From: Yarrowia lipolytica
Lineage: Eukaryota > Ascomycota > Dipodascomycetes > Dipodascales
Direction: 5' to 3'
NCBI RefSeq assembly: GCF_001761485.1
Contig: NC_090773.1
Span: 2,046,001-2,110,000, forward strand
DNA length: 64,000 nt
Part shown: one piece after another, positions 36,401 through 44,745 of the stretch
Layout: each line of letters begins with the position of its first letter
Numbering within the stretch: the first letter of the stretch is position 1
The notes under the pieces: model-generated
What the model was told of the DNA's origin: nothing
Seen by the model: only the letters and a program-made list of their open reading frames with translations
Database searches by the model: none
Translations under genes and position numbers: made by a program

Positions 36401-38064
36401 AGTTGACCCACAAGTTCACCTAGCCACTTGACATCTTCTGAACAGGAAATGTCGAGCTTGCGATCCTCTCGGAAAATGTGCAGTGCCAGAGTCAAGTAAG
36501 TGACCCGTTCGATGCTCGAGTCAATGGGAAGCTCCTCCACCAGCTGGTGAGCAGTATCCACCACCTTTCTGGTGAAGACTGGGCTGCGTTTTTTAGGCGT
36601 GCTCTCAGCCACCCAATCCCATACACTGCTCTGAAAAGTGATCTGAGACGAATCGCCATTCTCCTCATCCAGGCTAGAGAGAGAGGAAAACTCGGAAATG
36701 ACACTGGCAACAACAGTAGTGAACGCAGTGAGCTCGTCGCCGTAAAACTGCGAGTATGCAAGGGCCCACCGAAGTCTCAGGATCTCGTAGCTGTTCCCAT
36801 CAAAGAAGATGCTCAAGAGATTGAGACAATTGTTCATGAGGTGGGTCTTGGGCTCGAGAACAAGCAACTTATCAATGGAACCACATTTAACACGGTTGGT
36901 GCCCGACCAGGAAAGCTGCTCTGAGTTTGAGCAGCAAATGTCGAGAGGGACACTGACTCCGACAAATGGATTGAGAAGAACAACCCTGTCGTTCGAATCA
37001 CGAACCAGGATGGTGCATCCCTCAGCTGCCGAGCAATCTGTGTTTATGATAAGATCCTTGACGTGGTACTCGACTGCATCGATTGGCTGGGGTCGTTCCA
37101 CGGGTCCAGATGCCTTGACAAACATGTGCACCTGCAGCACATTCGTCTTTCGGTTGAAAATAACGATAGCTTCGCGGTCAAAGAAGCTTAGTTGCTGCGC
37201 AACCACATCGCTCACCTGCACGGGTTCAGTATCGATAGCCTTGACTTCGGTGAGCATGATATCTTTTCTTAACGATGAAAAGTCGTAATTCGTGTACTCT
37301 CCGTCGTTGCCGGCGTCTCCTCCAGAACTCATTCGGTCTAATGCAATCGCCTTCTCGCCACGCGAGTACGCCAGCGTGTTTTCCAGGTTGGTGCTCATGT
37401 CATTGTCGCTGAGCTGATCGTCACTCCTGGGGAAGATTGAGCTCGATCTGCGCCTAGTAGAGCTGTGGCGGCTGGTTTTCGAGTACTTTTTGCTGTGTGT
37501 AAGTTGCCGGGAGTGGTAAATAACGAATCGGCCGTCTGTGGGACTGTGTGTGAGATACAATGACGAATTGGGCGATCTGGCCACACTCACAAGACATTCA
37601 CTGGGAGAGATGGAAGACAGGTCTGTAGTGACTACCAGTCCAAAGTCCATGAGCGGGTCAATGAGAGTGAGAAATCGCGGTCCATTAAGCGACTTGCCAG
37701 ATCGTCGAGTGTCTCTTTGGAGAATGAGGCCCTTGGCGAACTGCAGAGCATTGGTCACCACAAACGGCAACCACAGTACCGAAGTGCCTCTGAACTCGTT
37801 GTAAATGTGAATGCTGTCTTTCAGAACAATTACCGTGGACACGTGATTCTCGTCGGAGGGTCCCACGCTATCGAACGACACGAACGACGCGTAAATCACC
37901 TCCTGGTCGTCGAAACAAAAGCTGCGAAACAACCTGCCGGACTTGAACCACTTGACATTGTTGGTTTCGACCACCAGATCGCCCTGGCTGGAAGTCGCCA
38001 CCGTGGTACACTTGTCATTCGAGCTCTCCGACAGCTGTAACGTCGCCAGCTGCAGTTGTGCCAT
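33457..38064 (-). CDS. APC1: Anaphase-promoting complex subunit 1 (Apc1)
   Basis: Up to 1535 residues. It is the large scaffold of the anaphase-promoting complex, the ubiquitin ligase that triggers chromosome separation. The N-terminal half is the WD-like region and Ser/Arg-rich loop, and the middle to C-terminal part contains proteasome/cyclosome (PC) repeats. The diagnostic blocks are HIFNYLGPKHTLTSIGLLLG and SVSLMGTMDAKLTKVLSVHI, then GLVGIGFLYLGS. It reads as a single open frame, but inside lies a perfect 48-base intron-like segment (36288-36335; GTGAGT to CTAACACAG). If spliced, 16 residues are lost and the protein is 1519 long. The start ATG is at 38064. It diverges from the CFEM gene. 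Confidence 0.93.
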   Translation of the reverse strand: MAQLQLATLQLSESSNDKCTTVATSSQGDLVVETNNVKWFKSGRLFRSFCFDDQEVIYASFVSFDSVGPSDENHVSTVIVLKDSIHIYNEFRGTSVLWLPFVVTNALQFAKGLILQRDTRRSGKSLNGPRFLTLIDPLMDFGLVVTTDLSSISPSECLVSVARSPNSSLYLTHSPTDGRFVIYHSRQLTHSKKYSKTSRHSSTRRRSSSIFPRSDDQLSDNDMSTNLENTLAYSRGEKAIALDRMSSGGDAGNDGEYTNYDFSSLRKDIMLTEVKAIDTEPVQVSDVVAQQLSFFDREAIVIFNRKTNVLQVHMFVKASGPVERPQPIDAVEYHVKDLIINTDCSAAEGCTILVRDSNDRVVLLNPFVGVSVPLDICCSNSEQLSWSGTNRVKCGSIDKLLVLEPKTHLMNNCLNLLSIFFDGNSYEILRLRWALAYSQFYGDELTAFTTVVASVISEFSSLSSLDEENGDSSQITFQSSVWDWVAESTPKKRSPVFTRKVVDTAHQLVEELPIDSSIERVTYLTLALHIFREDRKLDISCSEDVKWLGELVGQLVTSLKWPDSWCHYYGVDINQGGEYFKYGMFLSTITNTEQFVPPLAEPPNLLASLAALCYKVDTDYVCLSALVGGESTLDEELTPCTQVAIKAFELLSMDLPTAEDFVHLLIEAGLTKQMLARFPEGVAIPILNVIHMCKSESPISSDPAFLELIDRDDLARVAQGVEHVNLKPVQSGTSGGAREIQGILASLNNPEATSAWDEQVEADRVAVARQVFSSDRRFYEASKLLQTSKVQSTTLVIPPDCNEHEALTLQKEVAKTIAMRTFTVPLGRSSLFFSARVPLTTERFPIPKLNFNVLLRPDNVTVPLDKSLLSEDSTAWGYFHNGVSSGLSVSRGARDISGNWVAFNRPQQLNAQHAGFLLGLGLNGHMKNVEEWHIFNYLGPKHTLTSIGLLLGMSVSLMGTMDAKLTKVLSVHIGALLPVGSNDLNVGGSMQTAGLVGIGFLYLGSQHRRMTEMLAGEIGRDATDGDVILDEGYRLGAGISLGLINLGEGEAFSKGATTSKLISLATPIRDIQNPNFLDSPTSGAIYALMLIFMKTNNQGIASKLVPPESEPMLEYVRPDLLLLRALAANIIMWDQIGSSVSWVEGQIASSLRRKYTLKSIKTLNSDMLSYMNIIAGNCFALALKHASTANEHAKSTLLHYLDEFMRLATLPTESHDQKLTQLGVINTQDCLALSLAIVMVGTGDLDTFRRLRILHGRAGSEVPYGSFMATHLAMGTLFLGGGQFAFARSNLAIASLLIAFYPLFPSSMQDNRSHLQALRHFWVLAAEPRCLIVRNISNGQSCSESVTVTLKDGPPVVCQAPCLLPELDTIKALAITAPHVLPVHIDFEESPAYLESFKKTQTIYVKNVSDETSHIPAGVALRSDSDHFEVNNDTLSGKLLRLQVFQKSANRDLALFSNHAASSAHVGSLAPLLADMQYTLELTATNPTLFDDMWNLRLLIAHYSGIDSSQATFLPPVCVEKLKLLLRGARAKMVS

Positions 38065-38373
38065 TTCTTGTGTTGTTTTTCAAGTCTGGTTAGAGATATT
38101 CAGATTCCGATTCTGGTACTCCTTATTTAAGGTTTGCATTATGCACAACACCGTCGCTGTGGTGATGGATATAGACTTGGTTAAGAACCACAAACACACA
38201 AGTTAAAGTATAAGTAAACACAACCACCCGCCTTCCTCTTCTTCTTCTACACAACTGCCCAAAGCTCCAAATCGCAAAGACTCTGCTACAACAAGCACAC
38301 TCAGGATACCCCCTACTACTGGATCTACTAGAAACCCCCTTTTCGCTTTTCTTACCAACTTGCGATACCAACC
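38065..38373. promoter_or_regulatory. Shared promoter region, APC1 and CFEM gene
   Basis: A 309-base divergent intergenic region between the two ATGs. No firm TATA box was identified by eye on either side. Confidence 0.5.
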
Positions 38374-40483
38374 ATGAAACACGTTACCTCCGCAGGCGCC
38401 ACCGCGCTGATTGTGATGGGCCTCCTGGCCTCCGTTGCCGATGCCAAAGACAACACTCGTCATACCGTGCAGCAGATTACTGCCTATTGTGTGAGTGAAG
38501 ACGATAACCCCCACCGATTCCCGTTTTGATGACCCCGCCCCCAAACTAACACAGAACACTGCAAAGTACAACGAGTGCCACGCGGCTGCGGCAAACAACT
38601 ACCTGGCCTGCGCCGAGAACGACGTCAACTGCCGTTGCACCCAGCTCCAAGTCCTGGCCGACGTCTGTGCACCCCTTTGCCCTCAGGTGAGTACCTCTCT
38701 TTCCCCCATCTGTGCCGCCCCACTACACAACACGGTCTTTGTGTTTGTATTTGTTCGCACTGTGTTTGTGCACAGCAATGCCTACTAACCCCAGACTGAA
38801 GTTTCCAACGCCGAGCTCATCCGATCCTACTGCGCCCAGAGCACCCTGCAGAGCTACTCCTCTGCCTCTGTCGCTGCCGCAGGCTCTGCTAACGACGTCC
38901 ACTCCAACTCTCTGATGGAGCTGAAGAAGAAGCTCAAGGAAAAGCTCTTCGGCAAGTTTAAGGATGAAGACCCAGATTGCCCTGACGACAAGCACGAGGA
39001 TCATGGTGATGATTGCCCCGAGGACAAGCACAACAACGACCAGAGCGATGACGGCATGTACGATGACTGTCACGATAAGTGCGACGGGGACGATCATCAC
39101 GATGATTGCGACAACAAGTACGACGAGGATGACGAGGACGATTGTGACGATAAGTACGATCACGACGATCACCACGAGGATGACTGCGATGAGAAGTACG
39201 ACGGAGAAGACGACGATTGCGACGAGGAGTGCGATGAGTACGACCACCACGACGACTGTGCCCAATACTACTCATACGCGAACCAGTCTGACTCTCCCTC
39301 GCCTTCTTCCGCTCCCTCTCCGCAGCCAGAGTCTGACGAGTCCCCCGCCCTTTCGGTTCAGTCTAAAAACTTCCTTGCCATGATGAGTGCCTACGAAAAG
39401 GACTCTAGCGACCACGCTTCCATCCCTGGCCGTTTCCATCGACGAAGTACCATTGAGAGGCTCAAGGCCACCGCTAGCCGTGGTGGTAACCAGCAGCTCC
39501 ACATTGTCCCCCGAGGCCTCGACCTTCTTGACGTTGATGAGCCCAATGCCCGCCTCTTCCGAGACTTTCTCCCCTCCAGTATGGATCCCGACTGCGATGG
39601 GGATGACGACGAGGACTGCGTGATTGACGGTTTGGATCCCTCTTTATACGAGGATGTTGATTTCGATTCTCTTCAAGACCAGCGTGCCTCTGCCAATATC
39701 ATTGGCTGGCCCAGCATCCCCTGGCCCTGGAACGACGACGACCAGCAGGACGACGACTGCGAGGACGACAAGACCCCCGAGCATACCCCTGTTGACGATG
39801 ACTGCGGTGACGAGGAAAAAGACCAGTGGAACACCCCCTCCACCGATGACGATTGCGGCGACGAAGAGAAGGATCAGTGGAACGCCCCCTCTTACGACGA
39901 TGACGACTGCGGTGACGAGGACAAGAGCCAGTGGAACACGCCTTCTATCGACGACGATTGCGGTGACGAAGATAAGGACCAATGGAACTCTCCTTCCGAA
40001 GCCGACGACGACTGTGGCGAGGATAGCGACAAGTCGTGGAACGACCACTCTGGCGACGGCGACGACGACTGTGGCGACGATTCTGACAAGCAGCCCTCCT
40101 ACGACAAGTCGAAGCACAAGGTCTCTGGTCCCGACGCCGATGCTGACGAGACCCATGGGGACGATGGGGACGATGGCGATGACTCTGATGGCCATGGCGA
40201 CGACGGCTCTGGCTCTGATGACGACGCTGATGACGGCTCTGAGGGTGATTCCGAGGAAGACGGTTCTGACACTGACACCAAGGTTGACGGTGGGGAGGGC
40301 AAGAATGCCACCGAGGGCTCTCGGCAGGGTCTCCGAAACGCCATCAAGAATGTGGGCGCCAACATCCGGAATGCAACTGGCAGCGGCGTCGAGTCGTCGG
40401 CGACTTCTGTCGTGCGGCAGGGTATGGTTGAGGTGATTGTTGGTTTCGCAGCCGCGGCCGGTGTTGGTTTTGCTCTGATTTAG
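38374..40483 (+). CDS. CFEM-domain cell-wall protein with Asp/Cys/His repeat arrays, three exons
   Basis: Exons 38374-38490, 38555-38686 and 38795-40483 give 645 residues; introns of 64 and 108 bases have GTGAGT donors and CTAAC acceptors. Signal peptide about 1-24. A CFEM module follows (Cys 39, 47, 58, 65, 67, 77, 81, 96) with the Asp at 62 that in this family coordinates heme iron. The first Cys pair is seven residues apart, wider than the usual three. Residues about 140-240 are Asp/Cys/His-rich (ten Cys). Residues about 405-510 hold seven DDC repeats, most spaced 15-19, four with a QWN-PS element. Then an Asp/Gly/Ser linker and a hydrophobic tail (VIVGFAAAAGVGFALI) of GPI type. Likely an anchored surface protein that binds heme or metal (family inference); the acidic arrays are unlike known relatives. 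Confidence 0.85.
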
Positions 40484-40673
40484 AGAGACACCTTGCACTT
40501 TTATACCCCCATTTTTTCCTAAAACTCTAGCGTGAGACCACTGTTGCAATGAAGCTGTGTAAATAAATTCAATGCTCAAATTTCTAATGTGGCCACAAGC
40601 GATATGATATCTATGTTGTTGCATTGTTATTATGTAAGTATGTACAGGTATTGTTAGGGGGTGGTTTGCGTGA

Positions 40674-42479
40674 TCACTCCTGGTCGTCTTCTTCGTCGTC
40701 CTTTTTGGGTTCCAGCTGGCCGCCCAATCTTGCCTCTCTTCGAGCTCTCTTGATCTGCTTTCGTCGCTCGGCCTTGACGAGGTCTCGTCTCTGGGTGGTG
40801 GACAGCGCAGTCACCTTGTTAATCTTTTCCTGGGCAGAAGGGTTTCGAGAGATTTTCTCGTCTTCCAGCGCCATCTGGTAGTTCTTTCGCACAGGGGTCT
40901 TTACCTTGGCGTCCAACGCCCACTGGTCTCTCTGGAGCGCCTTTCTCGCGTCCAGGTACTCCTGTTTACCCTGAGATTTGGTGACGGTCCAGGAGTGGAG
41001 GCCTCCCTCGGGTCCACAGATGTTCATGATGACGTGATTCTTTCTCTTCATGGGAGGTTTGAGGATTCGGGGCCATTTTTGGATGTTGGGGATGTTGACT
41101 TCGGGCGTTGTGGATCGCTGGATGATGAGGTAGCTGAACGAAGGCACCTCGAGATCTGAAGAGCCAGGTCGGCCTCCTCCTGAGAATTTGTTCTTGTTTC
41201 GAGTCACGTTGGGGTCCCACGAAGCCGCCAGGGCCTTTCCTCGTTTGAGCTGCATCACGTACTCTGGTCGGGCGAGTTTCTGGGTGAAGGAGCACCAGGA
41301 GCCCTTGGCTGTGTTTTGTTTTCTTAGCTGGCCCTGCTGGAAGGGGCACTTTCCGTGGTGTGTGCAGGGAGCGACAATGTGGAGATAGATGCGGTCTTGG
41401 ACGGGCATGGTTTGCTCCTCGATGTCGAATTCGGGTCCCAGCTCCTGCTTGAGCTTCTTCATCTCCGTGTCGTTGGAGAAATGCAGTTTTCGGGTCCGTC
41501 CAAAGGGCACGGGAGTCTTGACCGGCCCCGTATCGCCCATGGGTCGAATCAGCACCTCTCTAGCTCGTGCTATTCGCTCGTATCCGTTGGGGTTGCCTCT
41601 GTCGACCAGAACAAGCACTCCTCCGGGGCTCAGGAGGTCCACCAGTCGAGCAGAGAGCATCTCTAGGGTGGAATCCTCCTGTCGCGCCATGAGATCAAGC
41701 TGCTGGTTGGCAATGATGAGGTCGTACTTGTACAGGTTGTTCTTTGGGAGACCAGTCTGGAGCCGGGTGTTTCGCACCTTGTCTTTGAAGTTGTTCTGGC
41801 CCTGGTCCTCGTGTTTCTGGGTATCAAAAAACTGTTTGGTCAGCAAAGTGTTGACTCTAGGACCGAGAATAACCGCCGTTTTCCGGTCAGGGTTCCAGTT
41901 TTCCTCCTCGGCAAACAGCTCATTGACGGCAAGCATTCCAGCAGAAGCTCCGAGACCCACATCCAGCACAGAGTTGGGAGTCCATCCCTCTGGCATCTTC
42001 TGCCGGACCTCCTTCAAAACAGCATATGCGGATGCGTAGTTTTGATGCAGGGTGGCCGCGGCCACGGTGAGCGCAGATTCAAGCGGGTTGTCTCTTCCCG
42101 TCTCCATCTTGGATACCAGCTCATCGCTGCCTCCGTAAAACTGTGCAACGTTTCGCTTGAGAGTGGCAGGAGACATGTCCTTGGTCTGCAGAGCGTCTGC
42201 CATGGCGCGATCCAGGTGTTTGGGCACAGAAAACATATGCGCAGCTCGAGCAGCAATAGTGTCGGGATGATGTCGCTCCGGACGGTTGTCTTCGTACTCG
42301 TGGACATTGTTGTGATTCTGGCCGTGGGTGGCGACCAGATCAGCTTCCATGTTATCCTTCATGTGGCTGCTAAGATTGCCTGTGGAGCTGTGTCGGACAG
42401 GAGCAAGTTGGACAGAGACTCTGCCGGGTAGCAGCTGCGCCCTGGCGCCGCTCTTGAACACGTTCGCGATTCGTAGCAT
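40674..42479 (-). CDS. RSM22: Mitochondrial ribosome assembly protein Rsm22 (METTL17 family)
   Basis: A 601-residue protein from the ATG at 42479. The frame extends 20 codons further upstream, but the chosen start gives a classic mitochondrial presequence (MLRIANVFKSGARAQLL). The methyltransferase-like core carries VLDVGLGASAGMLA at about 190 and SPGGVLVLVDRG later. Cys-rich motifs APCTHHGKCPF and SWCSF fit the iron-sulfur-binding Rsm22/METTL17 family, which helps assemble the small mitochondrial ribosomal subunit. The C-terminal third is basic and includes a lysine-rich tail. It diverges from the FSH1 gene with about 165 bases between starts. Confidence 0.9.
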   Translation of the reverse strand: MLRIANVFKSGARAQLLPGRVSVQLAPVRHSSTGNLSSHMKDNMEADLVATHGQNHNNVHEYEDNRPERHHPDTIAARAAHMFSVPKHLDRAMADALQTKDMSPATLKRNVAQFYGGSDELVSKMETGRDNPLESALTVAAATLHQNYASAYAVLKEVRQKMPEGWTPNSVLDVGLGASAGMLAVNELFAEEENWNPDRKTAVILGPRVNTLLTKQFFDTQKHEDQGQNNFKDKVRNTRLQTGLPKNNLYKYDLIIANQQLDLMARQEDSTLEMLSARLVDLLSPGGVLVLVDRGNPNGYERIARAREVLIRPMGDTGPVKTPVPFGRTRKLHFSNDTEMKKLKQELGPEFDIEEQTMPVQDRIYLHIVAPCTHHGKCPFQQGQLRKQNTAKGSWCSFTQKLARPEYVMQLKRGKALAASWDPNVTRNKNKFSGGGRPGSSDLEVPSFSYLIIQRSTTPEVNIPNIQKWPRILKPPMKRKNHVIMNICGPEGGLHSWTVTKSQGKQEYLDARKALQRDQWALDAKVKTPVRKNYQMALEDEKISRNPSAQEKINKVTALSTTQRRDLVKAERRKQIKRARREARLGGQLEPKKDDEEDDQE

Positions 42480-42644
42480 GTGTGGCGTGTGGTTCTGATA
42501 GGAAAAATGCTCCGCTGAAAAAATATAAATTTCAGCCATGCACGAGATTAACCCTATCTAAAATATACCTTGCCAGTTGACGTAATCCAATCATCTGCAC
42601 TCGCATTGCACCAGATCCAGCGACCTAAGCCAGTGCTCATCACC

Positions 42645-43361
42645 ATGTCTGCGACCAAGGGAAAGCTGCTGTTTCTGCATGGATTCACCCAGAGCGGATC
42701 GCTGTTTGCCAAAAAGACGTCGGCGCTCCGGAAGGCGTTGCAGAAGCAGGGCTACCAGTGCTTCTACATTGACGCTCCAGTGGAGCTGTCGGCCCCCGAT
42801 CTGCCGTTCGACACCTCCAACCTGGACTCCAGCGCAGACACAGATTGGAAGAGCTGGTGGGTGACGAACCAGAACAAACCAGACTACTACAAACTCGACA
42901 AGGCCTTCGATTCGGTCAGAGACGCCATTGAGAAGGACGGACCCTTTGACGGAGTCATGGGCTTCTCCCAGGGAGCCGCTATGGCCGGAGTCCTGTGCTC
43001 CCAGATCCACAACCTGCACGAGAAACAGCCTCCTGTCAAGTACGGCGTCTTGTTCTGTGGGTTCCGAATCGCACCTGAGGAGTACCAAAAGTTCTTTGAG
43101 CCCCCGATTGCTACAAACACTCTCCACGTTCTGGGATCTCTCGACACGGTAGTCTCCGAGGAGCGATCTCTGGGCCTGTGGAATGCCTGCGATGAGAAGA
43201 CTCGAACCATGATCAAGCACCCCGGAGGTCACTTTGTGCCCAACTCGAAAAACTTTGTGACAGACATCATTGGATGGCTGGAGAACGCCGGTAAAGATAA
43301 ACAGGAGGCCAAGGAAGACGAGGACGACTGGGACCAGTTTGACGCCATTGGCGGACGATAG
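42645..43361 (+). CDS. FSH1: FSH1-family serine hydrolase
   Basis: A 238-residue alpha/beta hydrolase. The N terminus GKLLFLHGFTQSG is family-typical. Catalytic Ser is in GFSQGAA, Asp is in LGSLDTVV and His is in HPGGHFVPN. The start ATG at 42645 (CACCATGTCTG) is chosen over a frame 25 codons longer because the shorter form starts as the family does and the longer would overlap the promoter of RSM22. FSH proteins are cytosolic esterase-type enzymes with poorly known substrates. The acidic C-terminal tail (EAKEDEDDWDQFD) is an addition. Confidence 0.9.
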   Translation: MSATKGKLLFLHGFTQSGSLFAKKTSALRKALQKQGYQCFYIDAPVELSAPDLPFDTSNLDSSADTDWKSWWVTNQNKPDYYKLDKAFDSVRDAIEKDGPFDGVMGFSQGAAMAGVLCSQIHNLHEKQPPVKYGVLFCGFRIAPEEYQKFFEPPIATNTLHVLGSLDTVVSEERSLGLWNACDEKTRTMIKHPGGHFVPNSKNFVTDIIGWLENAGKDKQEAKEDEDDWDQFDAIGGR

Positions 43362-43544
43362 ATAGATATAGAAATGTTGCACTAAGACTTTTTGGCACAT
43401 GTATTACAAGATCCAAAGGTTGGTATCTACGGTATGTACTGGATTGTACAAGGTAGAGCCCACCTACAGACTTCTGCTGTACTTTTACTCGTGACTCATT
43501 GTTTTAGTAGTTACATCTTGCAGCCTCGGATCATTTGCCCCTAC

Positions 43545-44465
43545 TTACATCTCCCTCAACTGACGGTTGTATCTGTAGATCACATGGTCCCGCTTGCAGG
43601 CAAAGTAATCCTGCATCTCTTCCCTGATGGTATCGTAGGTCTCGAGACGTTTCAGAAAATCGTCGATGGACAACTGGTCCTCACGCCGCACCGTGGCCAT
43701 CTCACGCTCGGCGTTATGGTTGTTTCTGCTCTTGAGAATTGGCTTGCTGATGGTGTCAGTCCACTCCTCTTCTTCATGTTCGTACTCCGGGTGGGACCGT
43801 TTCAGACGCAGCAGGTCCTGCCACTTGTTGCTTTTGATCAGTGGGTACTTGCGTTGATACACAACGAGCTCCACCTCAGGACAGAACCGCAGCTGGGGCT
43901 CGTGGGTTTCCGCAGGAGAGCTTTGGGGCGTCGACAATTGCGTCAGGTCCGAAAACACACTGGGCTGGTTCTGGTCTGACGATCGGTCGGTGCTCTCTGT
44001 GTAGGTGTCCATCACCTGCGGGGACAAGACCTGTTGCAGAGGTTGATGTGGGGGTATCTGAGTAGGGTATGGCTTGGGCGAGGACACAGACGGTTTTGAC
44101 GCAGAAACGGCCCGTGAGCCGGGTGGCCCCGTGTTGTTGAGAACCTGGAAGACGTACATCAGGCTTTCGAGTGACTCTTCCTCGGGTTCGGGTTCCTTCT
44201 CACGTTTCTTCTTGTCGCTGGTGTCGTCAGAAACAACTCTTATCAGTTTGAGGTCATTGAAAATCTGGCTGGATGAGCGGTGAAACTTGCGGTAGCACGC
44301 CAGCTGACTCACGTACTCCGGGCGGTCTTTGGGGTGGTTGGAGATGTGCGCTGAGGGAGCACGAGTCGGAGGTTGGAGCTCGAGGTTAGAATCAAGAGAA
44401 GAAAGGGTATCCGAGCGGTATCGCGTGTCCAGGGAATCTTTAGCAAAGTCGCGTAGTCTCCTCAT
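43545..44465 (-). CDS. Hypothetical 306-residue protein
   Basis: One open frame from an ATG at 44465 with no clear domain. The N-terminal third is basic (MRRLRDFAKDSLDTRYRS), followed by a KKKREKEPEPEEESLES acidic/basic block (about 84-100), a Ser/Pro/Gln-rich middle, and a charged C-terminal region with IDDFLKRLETYDTIREEMQDY, which may be a helix or coiled coil. No membrane segment. Its codon use resembles neighbouring genes and it lies between two genes, so it is likely real. I do not recognise the family; nuclear location is only a guess. Confidence 0.75.
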   Translation of the reverse strand: MRRLRDFAKDSLDTRYRSDTLSSLDSNLELQPPTRAPSAHISNHPKDRPEYVSQLACYRKFHRSSSQIFNDLKLIRVVSDDTSDKKKREKEPEPEEESLESLMYVFQVLNNTGPPGSRAVSASKPSVSSPKPYPTQIPPHQPLQQVLSPQVMDTYTESTDRSSDQNQPSVFSDLTQLSTPQSSPAETHEPQLRFCPEVELVVYQRKYPLIKSNKWQDLLRLKRSHPEYEHEEEEWTDTISKPILKSRNNHNAEREMATVRREDQLSIDDFLKRLETYDTIREEMQDYFACKRDHVIYRYNRQLREM

Positions 44466-44745
44466 GTTGTTTCACGCACAAAATAGTGTCATGTAGCAAA
44501 GTCTAGCTATGTGTGGATGTTGTGTGTAAGAGTAAGAGTGTCTCTGGGCACACGGGACAGTTAGAAGAGCCCAGAAAATTACAGTGGACGGAAATATAAA
44601 AATAAAATAAAAAGACTGTCAAATGATTGTCAAATGATCGTCAAATGGCCGTCAAATGGTCGTCAAATGACACACGCCCAAAGGCAGTGGTAAAGGTTTT
44701 ACTGACCATATATATTCATGTGCATTTAGTATCTCCCATTGAATA

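Noticed and set aside
38723-39265. Long minus-strand frame with Val/Ile-rich protein opposite the CFEM gene
   Set aside because: It is the antisense of the GAC/GAT (Asp) codons, which read as GTC/ATC. Composition explains it entirely, and the spliced plus-strand gene is far better supported.
39644-40624. 326-codon minus-strand frame over the second Asp/Cys array
   Set aside because: Same antisense effect of Asp-rich repeats; no real domain.
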